Assembly: GCA_910586615.1 (NCBI GenBank) | Contig: CAJUJP010000003.1 | Span: 106,298 to 170,297, forward strand | Direction of reading: 5' to 3' | From: an uncultured Lachnospiraceae bacterium | GTDB taxonomy: Bacteria > Bacillota > Clostridia > Lachnospirales > Lachnospiraceae | Length of the DNA stretch: 64,000 nucleotides | Shown here: in pieces, positions 25,497-35,000 of the stretch | How the letters are laid out: every line of letters starts with the position of its first letter | Numbering within the stretch: position 1 is the first letter of the stretch | Program-made: the position numbers and the translations under genes | Notes under the pieces: model-generated | The model's database searches: none | Seen by the model: only the letters and a program-made list of their open reading frames with translations | What the model was told of the DNA's origin: nothing

Positions 25497-27188
25497 TCAC
25501 GCTTCCTCCAAATCAACTACTGTATCTTTCCTGCTTCCATCCATACTTTCCGGGTCGGTATCTGCCGCAGCCATTACCACCCGATCGTCATATTCCTTTA
25601 TCATACCGGTATCGACCGCATTTAAATCCGTATCTTCCTCTCCCTCGAAATCCACAATGCTATCCTCAAAGTCCACGATCGTATCCTCAAAATCAACCAC
25701 CACATCTCCCGCAAGCTCCGCTGCCGGCTGGTAAACAGTCTTCGTCCTGCGCGCATAGACAAATCCCATGACCTGTATCGCAATCAGCGGCGCCAAAGCC
25801 ACCAGCGCCACCACGCCAAATGCATCGGTAACCACGTTACCGCCCACAGCCGTACACGCACCCATTGCAAGCGGCAGCAGAAATGTGGAAGTCATCGGTC
25901 CGCTGGCAACGCCGCCGGAGTCGAACGCGATACCCACGAAGACAGGCGGTACAAACCTGCTCAAAATCAGCGCCAGCACATAACCCGGAATCACGATCCA
26001 GTAAATGCTGATCCCGGTCAAGACTCTTGTCATGGACAGGGCCACCGCACACGCCACACCCAGGGACATGGAAGCATTCATCATCTTGTAAGATACCATA
26101 CCGCCGGTGATCTCTTCAACCTGTTCGTTGAGCACCCGCACTGCCGGCTCCGCCTTTACAATATAATATCCTATCACAATCCCTACGGGAACTAAAGCCC
26201 ATTTAAATACACTGCCCGCCAGACCTTCACCCAGCAGGCTTCCCACCGGGGCAAACCCGATATTGACACCGGTAAGAAACATGATCAGCCCTATTACAGT
26301 ATATCCAAATCCCACAGCCATTCTCTGCACCTGACGTTTCCGGTAACTGCGTGCAAAAAACTGAAAAATAAGAAACACACACACCACCGGCAGAATGCTT
26401 CGCAGCACTTCCATCGCATAATCAGGCACCGACTTCCCGAACTCCTTCACCACATCCTGCGTCGTCACAAGTTCCGGTATCTGCACCGGCGTGTAGACAG
26501 CCTCCGTGGGATGATAGAAAATGCCAAGAAGCATTACCATAAGGATCGGTCCCACGCTGCACAGCGCGATCAGACCGAAACTGTCATTCCCGCCCTCCTT
26601 ATCACTTCGCGCAGCAGATAATCCGACACCCAGCGCCATAATAAAAGGAACGGTCATCGGGCCTGTGGTAACGCCGCCCGCGTCAAACGCAACCGCAATA
26701 AACTCCGAAGGTGAAAAAAAGGAAAGAATAAACATGAATATGTACAATCCAGCCAAAAGCAAAGATAATCTGACTTTAAACAAGATACGCAGCAGCGCAA
26801 TCACAGTAAAAATACCTACTCCCGCCGCCACCGTCCAGATCAACACCATATTGGGAATGGCCGCCACCTGATTGGCAAGCACCTGCAGATCCGGCTCCGA
26901 GATCGTAATGATCGCCCCCATCAGAAAACAGACCAGCGCCATCGTCCACACGCTCTTAAATTTCACCAGCTTACCGCCCACACCCTGCCCCAAGGGGGTC
27001 ATTGCCATCTCCGCTCCCAGCTGGAAAAAGCCCATCCCCACGATCAGCAGAACCGCGCCTGTCAAAAACAGCACCAGCGTACTGATCTCCATGGGAACTA
27101 ACGTGATACTTAACACCAGCACAATCATTGTGATGGGCAGAACACTGGAAAGGGATTCCCTGATTTTTTCTTTCAGTTTTTCATTCAT
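25497..27188 (-). CDS. DUF1538 membrane protein
   Basis: A 563-residue polytopic protein made of two similar halves (~10-230 and ~255-470). Each half has its own FDAGGVTTGPMTVPF / FDSGGVASGPMTSTF motif, the DUF1538 signature, with ~12 TM segments overall. The cytosolic C-terminal ~90 residues are acidic and repeat VDFED three times. The function of the family is not established; a transport role regulated by the adjoining PII-like protein is the usual suggestion. Confidence 0.88.
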   Translation of the reverse strand: MNEKLKEKIRESLSSVLPITMIVLVLSITLVPMEISTLVLFLTGAVLLIVGMGFFQLGAEMAMTPLGQGVGGKLVKFKSVWTMALVCFLMGAIITISEPDLQVLANQVAAIPNMVLIWTVAAGVGIFTVIALLRILFKVRLSLLLAGLYIFMFILSFFSPSEFIAVAFDAGGVTTGPMTVPFIMALGVGLSAARSDKEGGNDSFGLIALCSVGPILMVMLLGIFYHPTEAVYTPVQIPELVTTQDVVKEFGKSVPDYAMEVLRSILPVVCVFLIFQFFARSYRKRQVQRMAVGFGYTVIGLIMFLTGVNIGFAPVGSLLGEGLAGSVFKWALVPVGIVIGYYIVKAEPAVRVLNEQVEEITGGMVSYKMMNASMSLGVACAVALSMTRVLTGISIYWIVIPGYVLALILSRFVPPVFVGIAFDSGGVASGPMTSTFLLPLAMGACTAVGGNVVTDAFGVVALVALAPLIAIQVMGFVYARRTKTVYQPAAELAGDVVVDFEDTIVDFEDSIVDFEGEEDTDLNAVDTGMIKEYDDRVVMAAADTDPESMDGSRKDTVVDLEEA

Positions 27189-27413
27189 ATAGTCTCAGTT
27201 TCCCCCTTCTGCCTTACTATATCTGCCTAAGCTAAAATATATGCGGAACACACCAAAAAAGTACTTATCTCTATCTTACAGGAAAGACCCTGCATTGAAA
27301 ACCCGAACACGTGTAAAGAATTTGCTAAAACTCAAAATTCCGCAAACCAGACAGGCAAAATACGAGCTTTGCTTCGCGAACTCGAAGAAGCAAAGGTATT
27401 TTCCTATACCATA
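27189..27413. other. Intergenic region with a dispersed-repeat-like segment
   Basis: No gene is seen. Around 27361-27390 a TTTGCTTC/GAAGCAAA hairpin carries words also found near 42290 and 57661-57734 (see findings). The DUF1538 promoter should lie in the first part, but no clear one was found. Confidence 0.4.
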
Positions 27414-27463
27414 GCAAAAAGGATGTCCCTCGGTCATTTCATGACTTTTGGGGCACCCTTTTC
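27414..27463 (-). terminator. Terminator of the 38-residue membrane protein gene
   Basis: On the minus strand AAAAGGGTG..CCC pairs with GGGACATCCTTTTT, ending in a T run, about 60 bp past the small gene's stop. The stem has one or two mismatches. Confidence 0.6.
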
Positions 27464-27522
27464 CTGTCTACGTGCATTTCATTCATCTTTTGATTCCGGC
27501 TCTGTGAAAAAGCTGCTCCCGG

Positions 27523-27639
27523 TTACTCATCCTCCCCTATGTCCTGTGATGCCGCGATCGCAGATACAACGGAAGATACAACCGCAATCACTACCGGAAT
27601 AATCACAACCACCAAACCGCCTGCCAATAATAAAAACAT
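27523..27639 (-). CDS. Small 38-residue membrane protein
   Basis: A short gene below the usual length cut-off. The product starts MFLLLAGGLVVVIIPVVIAV and ends in the acidic tail SQDIGEDE; residues 2-30 are one hydrophobic helix. AGGAGG sits 6 nt before the ATG, the best evidence that it is translated, and a terminator follows, so it looks like a complete one-gene unit. I do not recognise a family. It could be a small membrane regulator or a toxin-like peptide; no antisense partner RNA was identified. It lies between the DUF1538 operon and the FtsX exporter. Confidence 0.65.
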   Translation of the reverse strand: MFLLLAGGLVVVIIPVVIAVVSSVVSAIAASQDIGEDE

Positions 27640-27886
27640 ACTCTACCTCCTGTGCACTCACATCTGCCATTATGTATTTATCGTAGCGCAACCGCTATCT
27701 GAATTTTAAGAAAACATGTGCTCCTGCAATATCCGTGAAAGCAAAGTCAAAAGCCTGACTGTCACGGACAGCCTGCTCACTGATATTTATTGTACACGCA
27801 ATGAACGTGTATTGCAACAGCTTTGTTGTTTGCAGACCGGCTATATAAAACAGCCTATACAAAGTAGCGGCCATTCCTGACTTTCC
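27640..27886. other. Intergenic region, small hairpins only
   Basis: Contains several short inverted repeats (for example CTGTCCGTGACAG near 27760 and TACACG/CGTGTA near 27800). They may end the ABC permease transcript or precede the small gene. No ORF with a ribosome-binding site is seen. Confidence 0.4.
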
Positions 27887-30800
27887 CTACTCAATCGATT
27901 TCAACGACTCAGCCATATTGATCTTTTCCAGTTTGAAAAACATAAAGCCGTTCACAAACATGGCAAAGACAAAGGTCAGCAGGAAGCTCCACACATAACT
28001 GCCCGGGCTGACATAATTCTTGAAAGATATCATATCTATATTGATATTGTACATAATAAACCAGTGCAGCAATTTTCCAAGCAGAAGTCCTGCTGCTGCG
28101 CCAAGACCGGTAAGCATCAGATTCTCTCTGAAAACATAATCCGCCGTCTCCCGCGCATAAAAGCCCAGCACCTTGATCGTGGCAATTTCCCGTATTCTTT
28201 CCGTTATATTAATGTTGGTCAGATTATAAAGCACAATAAAGGCCAGGCATCCGGCACACAGAACGATTAACGCAATGATATAGTCCATACTCTTCATCAT
28301 CGTCCCGATCCTCTCACGCATATCCACAGTGGCAGACACCGCAAGCACATTGCCCAGATCAGAAATTTTCGCCGCCGCACTATGGATATCCACCCCTTCC
28401 GCGGCCAGAGCGTAAGCGCTCTTATATTCCGGCGATACCCCGGTCTGCACCTGATAAGTTTCCCCGCTGATATATATATAATTATAGACAAAGTTTTCAC
28501 ACAGTCCTGTGATCTTCACCCTGATCCCGTTCATGTCATTGTCCCGCAGCAGCACTTCATCTCCCGGTCTGATTCCCATGCTCCCGGCTGCTTTCGCAGT
28601 AATAACCGCCTCTCCCTCTCCCGGATAAGCGATCTTTTCACCTTTCTCAGTATGCAGATCCAGGAATCCCGCCATCTCTTCGGTGTTCTCAGGAATCACC
28701 ATATACAGAGATTTGGTCTTCCCCTTAAAGTCCAGATCCACGCTCTCCTCATAGCGGTATGCCGTCCCGGCCAGCAGTCCCTCTGTCTGCTCCGCCATAT
28801 AATCCATATCTGTCTGTGTCAGCGCTTCCTCAAACGTGATCCCGATATCATAAATCTGGACCTCATCATACTGTCTGTCCGCAATATTTACCACCGAATC
28901 CCTGATTCCCAGCCCTGCAACCAGAAGAGCAGCACATCCGCTGATTCCCAGTATCATCATAAAAAACCGTTTTTTATACCTTATAATATTTCTGACAGAC
29001 ACTTTATGCAGGAACTTCAGTCTGTTCCAGATAAAAGTGATTCTTTCCAGAAAAATGCGCTTTCCGTTTTTGGGCGCTTTCGGACGGATCAGACTGGCAG
29101 GTGCACTGTACAGTTCATAACGGCAGGAAAAAAAAGCCGCTCCCACGGAACATAAAAGCGCCGCCGCAAGAGATCCGGCCGCCAGCCAGCCGTTAAAGAG
29201 ATAGGAAATCTCACCCAGATCATACATGATCCTGTATCCCTCCCAGATGGTCTTCGGAAACAGCCACGTACCGCCTGCAATGCCGATCACCGCGCCCACT
29301 GCCGCCGCACTGCCCGCATAAAACATGAACTTGCCCATAATAGCAGCATTGCTGTACCCAAGCGCCTTCAATACACCGATCTGCGTCCTCTGCTCCTCCA
29401 CCATCCTGTTCATGGTAGTCATGCAGATCAGCGCCGCAACCAGAAAGAAAAATACAGGGAATATATCGGATACAGCCTCCACAATATTGGCATCATTGTC
29501 AAAACAGGCATATCCGATGTTCGTGTTCCGGTTCAGCACATAATAATCGGGGTTTTTAATGTCTGCCAGTTCTTCTCTGGCATCGTCAATCTTTTGCTGG
29601 GCATCCCCAATCTCCTCTTCAAATTCTGCCCTGGCGTCCTCATATTCCTTTCTGCCCTCTTCCAGATCCTCTTTTGCCTGATTCAGTTCCTCCTCGCCAT
29701 CCAGAAGTTCTTTTTCCCGCTCATCCAGTTCCTTCTCCGCAGCCGCAATCTGCTCTCTGCCGGCCCTGATCTGCTCCTTACCGGCCTCTATCTGCATCAA
29801 CGCTGCCTGCATTTGCGCCTGCGCAGTCTGTACCGGCATTCCGGCGGTCTCTGCCTGCCCCGGCATCCCGGCTCCGTCCGCCTGACTCTGCATCATAGTG
29901 GTCGGTATCTGGCCCATAGACAGGGCATTCTCCATCTCCGTAAGCTGAGCCTCCTGATCTTCCAGTTCTGACTTCTGCCTGCGCAGCGTGTCTCTGGCAT
30001 CGGCAATTTTTTTCCTGCCATCGGCGATCTCCTGCTCATGATCCGCAATTTCTTTTTCCCCGTCCTGAATATCCTGCAGCGCTTTGTCCAGTTCTTCCTC
30101 CGCTTCCGCACTCTTGTCATCCAGTTCCTTCTGGGCATCGTCAATCTTCTCCTGAGCTTCATCGATCAGACCCTGATACCGGTTCTGTACCACTTCCTCA
30201 GTCTTATTTTCGATCTCCTCTTCCAATGACTCAATATAATTATCATACTCCTCCGTATATACGCCATGTTTTTCTTTCAGCGTCAGAAATATTTCCGTCA
30301 GATACTCACTGTCAAAAGAGTCCATCGGCACATAGCCAAAAGCCGTAATTCTGCCCTCCCCGATGGATGTGGTTCCCCGTTCAAAATTCATGTAATAAGG
30401 AGACCTAACAAGGCCCACCACCTTATAGGCGCGGTTTCGAAACAGATCCAGCGTATCTTCTTCGTTGCTGTCAGACACTGTCAGCACAGAACCGATCACA
30501 CTTTCATCAAATTGCTGGGAATCCAGTACACACTCATCCGCCTGATCCGGCATCCGTCCTGCTGTCAAAACCACCTGATTGATCGTTTCCGGCAAAGCAT
30601 GCAGTTTATACACGGCATCACTTTCATCGTCTATACCGCAGAAAACATCTACAGAGATGCTCCCTTCCACATATTCCACCTCTTCCTGTCCGGCAAATGC
30701 ATCCACGTCCTCCTGGGTAAAACCGATGGTTGAAAGAAGACGGAAATCAAAGAAGTTCTGCTCCCGCAGATAGGTATTTTCAACCAAAATCATGGCCGGT

Positions 30801-30922
30801 TTCGTTATTTTTAACCCGGAATACAGTCCCACGCCAAGGGTAACGATAGCCAGAATCGCCAGATACCGTCCCAGGCTTCCCTTGATTTCCCTGATTGTCA
30901 TTTTGATCATTCCGCTGCTCAT
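27887..30922 (-). CDS. FtsX-family ABC transporter permease with long coiled coil
   Basis: A 1011-residue permease. There is a TM segment at ~20-40 (YLAILAIVTLGVGLY), then an extracellular domain interrupted by a long Glu/Lys/Gln-rich coiled coil at ~225-465, containing a Met/Gln/Ala/Gly-rich stretch near 345-375. The first FtsX core follows (TM segments at ~490-610) and a second at ~650-1005, ending in three TM segments. The layout fits large MacB/FtsX-type permeases of Firmicutes that work with a LolD-like ATPase, here the next gene upstream. Substrate export or envelope signalling is possible. AAGGAG lies 7 nt before the ATG. Confidence 0.9.
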   Translation of the reverse strand: MSSGMIKMTIREIKGSLGRYLAILAIVTLGVGLYSGLKITKPAMILVENTYLREQNFFDFRLLSTIGFTQEDVDAFAGQEEVEYVEGSISVDVFCGIDDESDAVYKLHALPETINQVVLTAGRMPDQADECVLDSQQFDESVIGSVLTVSDSNEEDTLDLFRNRAYKVVGLVRSPYYMNFERGTTSIGEGRITAFGYVPMDSFDSEYLTEIFLTLKEKHGVYTEEYDNYIESLEEEIENKTEEVVQNRYQGLIDEAQEKIDDAQKELDDKSAEAEEELDKALQDIQDGEKEIADHEQEIADGRKKIADARDTLRRQKSELEDQEAQLTEMENALSMGQIPTTMMQSQADGAGMPGQAETAGMPVQTAQAQMQAALMQIEAGKEQIRAGREQIAAAEKELDEREKELLDGEEELNQAKEDLEEGRKEYEDARAEFEEEIGDAQQKIDDAREELADIKNPDYYVLNRNTNIGYACFDNDANIVEAVSDIFPVFFFLVAALICMTTMNRMVEEQRTQIGVLKALGYSNAAIMGKFMFYAGSAAAVGAVIGIAGGTWLFPKTIWEGYRIMYDLGEISYLFNGWLAAGSLAAALLCSVGAAFFSCRYELYSAPASLIRPKAPKNGKRIFLERITFIWNRLKFLHKVSVRNIIRYKKRFFMMILGISGCAALLVAGLGIRDSVVNIADRQYDEVQIYDIGITFEEALTQTDMDYMAEQTEGLLAGTAYRYEESVDLDFKGKTKSLYMVIPENTEEMAGFLDLHTEKGEKIAYPGEGEAVITAKAAGSMGIRPGDEVLLRDNDMNGIRVKITGLCENFVYNYIYISGETYQVQTGVSPEYKSAYALAAEGVDIHSAAAKISDLGNVLAVSATVDMRERIGTMMKSMDYIIALIVLCAGCLAFIVLYNLTNINITERIREIATIKVLGFYARETADYVFRENLMLTGLGAAAGLLLGKLLHWFIMYNINIDMISFKNYVSPGSYVWSFLLTFVFAMFVNGFMFFKLEKINMAESLKSIE

Positions 30923-31094
30923 CCGCCGACTCCTTACACCTCAGTCACTGCCGTTCTGCTTCTAATTTCATTGCCAGACCAGACTGTTGTCCCCATTCTT
31001 TATTCTTCCGCCTGCTTTTATTCACACGCTGTATGAAAGCAGATGTCCTGTCCCTGTCAACTTGTCTCCGGTGCGTTTTCCCGCGCTGCCCTCT

Positions 31095-31799
31095 TTACCA
31101 TTCGATCTCTTCCACAGGCACAATATGCTCATTCATCTCCATCTTCCGCACCGTTCCGCTTTTCACCGTTATGACCCTGTCTGCCATCGCAGTCAACGCC
31201 TGATTATGGGTTATGACCACCACTGTCATTTTCTCTTTCCGGCATGTGTCCTGCAGCAGCTTCAGCACTGCTTTTCCCGTATTGTAATCCAGCGCACCCG
31301 TAGGCTCATCGCAAAGCAGCAGCTTTGGATTCTTGGCCAGCGCCCTTGCAATGGCCACCCTCTGCTGCTCTCCGCCGGAAAGCTGGGCCGGAAAATTTCC
31401 CGCCCGATCCTTTAGCCCTACCATTTCAAGAACTGTCATCGCATCCATCGGATCTTTACAGATCTGCGCCGCCAGCTCCACATTTTCCAAAGCCGTCAGA
31501 TTCTGCACCAGATTGTAAAACTGGAATACGAAGCCTATGTCAAAACGCCTGTAGGTAGTCAGCTTTTTCTTGTTGTAGGCCGAGATCTCCGCCCCGTCCA
31601 GCATCACCTGTCCGGAAGTCAGGCTGTCCATGCCGCCCAGAATATTCAGGATCGTCGTTTTACCCGCACCCGATGCACCCACAATCACACAGAACTCGCC
31701 TTTCTCAATGGTAAAATTGACATCCTTAAGCGCCTCTATGTCTACCTCTCCCATATGATATGTTTTGCTTACATTTTTAAATTCTACGAATGCACCCAT
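31095..31799 (-). CDS. ABC transporter ATP-binding protein (LolD/MacB type)
   Basis: A 234-residue ATPase. Walker A is GASGAGKTT at ~40-48, the Q-loop is in GFVFQFYNL, the signature is LSGGEQQRVAIARAL, and Walker B runs KLLLCDEPTGALD. It energises the FtsX-type permease that follows 170 bp downstream. A weak promoter with an upstream direct repeat suggests control by an OmpR-family regulator that is not in the window. Confidence 0.93.
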   Translation of the reverse strand: MGAFVEFKNVSKTYHMGEVDIEALKDVNFTIEKGEFCVIVGASGAGKTTILNILGGMDSLTSGQVMLDGAEISAYNKKKLTTYRRFDIGFVFQFYNLVQNLTALENVELAAQICKDPMDAMTVLEMVGLKDRAGNFPAQLSGGEQQRVAIARALAKNPKLLLCDEPTGALDYNTGKAVLKLLQDTCRKEKMTVVVITHNQALTAMADRVITVKSGTVRKMEMNEHIVPVEEIEW

Positions 31800-31851
31800 T
31801 TTCCTGATCCTTTCTTAAACTTCTGCCAGTCATAAGAAACACTTTCTTAGC

Positions 31852-31906
31852 ATTTTACCATATGCATATCTGCGCCGAAACAGATTAATTGTTAAAAATG
31901 TGTTAA
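31852..31906 (-). promoter_or_regulatory. Promoter with PhoP-box-like direct repeat
   Basis: TTAACA-N5-TTAACA (31890-31906, minus strand) matches the direct-repeat layout bound by PhoP/OmpR-family regulators. It is 9 bp upstream of a weak -35 (TTTCGG, 31875-31880) and a TAAAAT -10 (31852-31857) with a 17-bp spacer. The geometry suits an activator. The -10 is ~50 bp before the ABC ATPase ATG. Confidence 0.6.
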
Positions 31907-31992
31907 ATCACGGCAAAAAAACAAGATAGAGAACATCTGGTCGAAGCAAAGCCGGGTAATCCTGAAAAACAGCATTCCCGGACAGCGCAGAA

Positions 31993-32018
31993 GAGGATCT
32001 CCCACCCGGAGATCCCCC
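31993..32018 (-). terminator. Hairpin after the GH16 gene
   Basis: GGATCTCC (31995-32002) and GGAGATCC (32008-32015) form an 8-bp stem with a 5-nt loop, 40 bp past the GH16 stop; the tail is CTCTTCT rather than a clear T run. Confidence 0.55.
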
Positions 32019-32058
32019 TCTGTTCACCTGTTTATTTATTTTTCTCTGTCCTGTTGTT

Positions 32059-35000
32059 TTAGAACAGATTGGAGAAGAAAGAAGAAATCTTATTCATAAT
32101 TTCATCAGCCCATTTCATATCTGCTGACACGATAGAGAATTTCACGCTCTTGCTTCCGCCGTATCCGTTACCGATACCGGTAACAGTTGCCGTTGCCTTG
32201 CCTTTGTTAACGTTATTACTGTAGCTCACCTCATAATCCACACCTTCCACAAGTGCTGTCTCACTTCCTTTAGGAGTGACAGTTACTTTAGGCTCAATAA
32301 GTTCTGCGGTATAAATCGGATTACCTTTCGTATCGCAGGCAATTGCAGGATCGTTAAGTTCCGGCTGAACCTTTACAACAAATTTGCTGCCATTGGATAA
32401 TTTCTTTGCATTGTCATACAATCTGAACTGTGCTGTCAGCTCTCCGGGTGTATCACCTGTGCCGGCATAATTTCCCTTCATGACAATTCTGGCATAAACA
32501 ACACTGTCAATCTGCAGTGTATTGAAATTATCTTCCGTAATATGCGTTTTACATTCGCTGTCATTAAAATATGTAATTACCTTCTCGTAATCTGTTCCCG
32601 CCTTTAACGCTTTTCCTGTCTCTTTCTCAACTACCTTGACAGTGGTCTTTAATTTTGAAAGCTGTGCAGGCATCACGATATCCGCTGCCACTGCCTCTGC
32701 GTCAGCCGCGGAAGCATTAACTACTTCATACTTATAAGGGATCTTACCCTTGAAGTTGCCCTTGCCTTTAACAGTCATAGTCGCTGACTGCTCTCCGGTC
32801 TTCACTCTGGTATTGCCTGCATAGGAAACAGTATAGTCTGTCTTTTCCAGAAGTCTGTGTCCGTCAAAGGTCAGAGTAAATGCCGGTTTAGCGCCGGTCT
32901 TTGTATACCTGGCTGTATTGTCCGCCTGGAATGTAAGCGCTGACGGTGCATTCTCTTTACTATAATTTTCCAGATCAAAGGGCATAATCTTGAATGTCTT
33001 CTTGATCGTACCTGTGTATGCATTAATACCTGTAATCGTTACGGAAACTGTTCCCGCATTCGTATGCGCACCTTCAACTTTTCCTGTCTTATAGGACACG
33101 GTATAGTCCTTACCTTCTTCCAACTTAACAGGCTCCGCATCTTTTGTGGAAACGTTCAGCGTACCTGCAGAACCATCCGCATTTTCGCTTACATAGATCG
33201 GCTTGCCCGTATAGGTATATTCTTTCTCAATACCCGTAACATTATATTTCGCTGCTGTCAGCTTTGTTCCTTCTACGGTATAGGTTGCTGGTTTACTGCC
33301 ATAATACTTTGTTCCATCTTTGGCAGTAACTGTGACCGTTGCCTTTCCGCTCTGATCTGCATTTTCATAAGAAATATCAAAGTTCTTTTCCAGATCTGCC
33401 GGTTCCGTAATCTCATCTCTGCCTATTTTGACTTTCGTCACCTTTACCGCCGGCTCACCCTTTTCGTCAAAACGGTTTTCATAATCCACACTCTTTGCGG
33501 ACAGTGTGATCACTGCTTTGCTCATTAGTAATGTATCATTGCTGCGCACATGGTACTTGATCATTCTGCTTCCACTGTAATTAAGTGCATCACTGCCGTC
33601 TGTCTTTCTGGCATAAATTGTAATGTCGTAAATGCCCGGAGTAACTTTTCCGTCTGCATCCTTAGAAGAATCTACAGCAGAAAAATCTACGGTATAATCT
33701 GTGCCGTTCTTAAGTGTCTTCTTACCGTATTTTACAACCGGCTTCGGATTGGTAACTGTTCCGTTTGCTTTCATGATTGCATATACATCAGTCACTGTGA
33801 TCTCTTCAGAACTTAAGGCTTTAGGAAGTATCGTAAATGTAATCTCTGCTTTATCCTTAAAGTTTCCTTTACCCTTCACTGTAGCGACCGCCTGGCCTGC
33901 ATTTATATTATTCTTGAAAGCAACTGTATAATCTTTCTTGAGTGTCAGCATAGTATAACCATGCCAGACCTCGATCTCAGGAGTGATCTTAGCGCCTGTA
34001 TAATACTGCTCAGGCACTTCCATCGCCCAGAGTCCTTCTCTGTTCTTCAACGACCTGTATGCCGTCTCAAGAGCAGCCTTTGCCGCATTATATTTCTCTT
34101 TACCCGCCTTTTCATCCGCCGCACACTTTCCGGCTTCTTTCAATGCCGAAAGATATGCCTCATAGGTGGCATCCGTATAGGCATGTTCACCGGACACGTA
34201 CTGTTCAACGTTTCCATACTGTTCAATGAGTTCTGTTAATTCTTTTCTTGCTGTTTCATCATCCTCACCGGGGCCCGCCGGATCTGTAGGTTTTTCAGGA
34301 ATAACAGGCGCTCCGCCTGCTGTCCGCAGCGCGGTAACTGCATCATTGATCTCAGCCTGTGAAGCAGCATCATTGTCAAATACCGCCTGAGCCTTCGCAT
34401 ATGCTTCTGAAATCGCGCTGTCGTCTTTCTGATCCGCATACTCTGCCAGTACCGCCTTCAGAATAATTTTGTTGGTCTGGCCTGCTTCCAGCATCGTCAC
34501 ATTATCGATAAGAAGCTTATGAGGAACCTCATTTTTGCCTTCACCGTTTGCTGTATCAATCTGCAAATTCTTACCAATCGGTCCAAGGAGCATATTCACT
34601 ACATAGTCATCATATGTTCCGTCGGCATTGATCGTTAACGCATAAACACCATATCCCTGATTGATGTGTATCGTTTCCTGATTCTTCTGCTGGTCTCCGG
34701 CAGTAGATTTGGCATGTTCAAGAATAATGTCTCTTCCGCCTTCCAGATCTGTATAAGCCTCAAAAATCAGCGTATAGCTCTTGCCGCTCTCTACCGGAAT
34801 ATTTTCTTTCTTCAGCTGTGAAGACCAGTTAACCCAGCAGTTCCACTCTGTGTGATAATATCCGGCTGTATAATCGAGTACATATTTACCGCCTGCAATC
34901 CAGCCGCTGCTCAGATTATCCGCATCCTCGTCATACACTGTCCAAAGATCCTTGTCATTCATATCGCCGCCAAGGATCAGATTCCCGTCACCTGCAAGCA

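Noticed and set aside
27369..27602. Plus-strand frame of 77 codons between the DUF1538 and FtsX genes
   Set aside because: It lacks a ribosome-binding site and overlaps the better supported minus-strand 38-residue gene and its terminator.
32059..32130. LPXTG sorting signal at the GH16 C-terminus
   Set aside because: The protein ends in an amphipathic helix (MNKISSFFSNLF) without an LPXTG motif or a hydrophobic-plus-basic tail.
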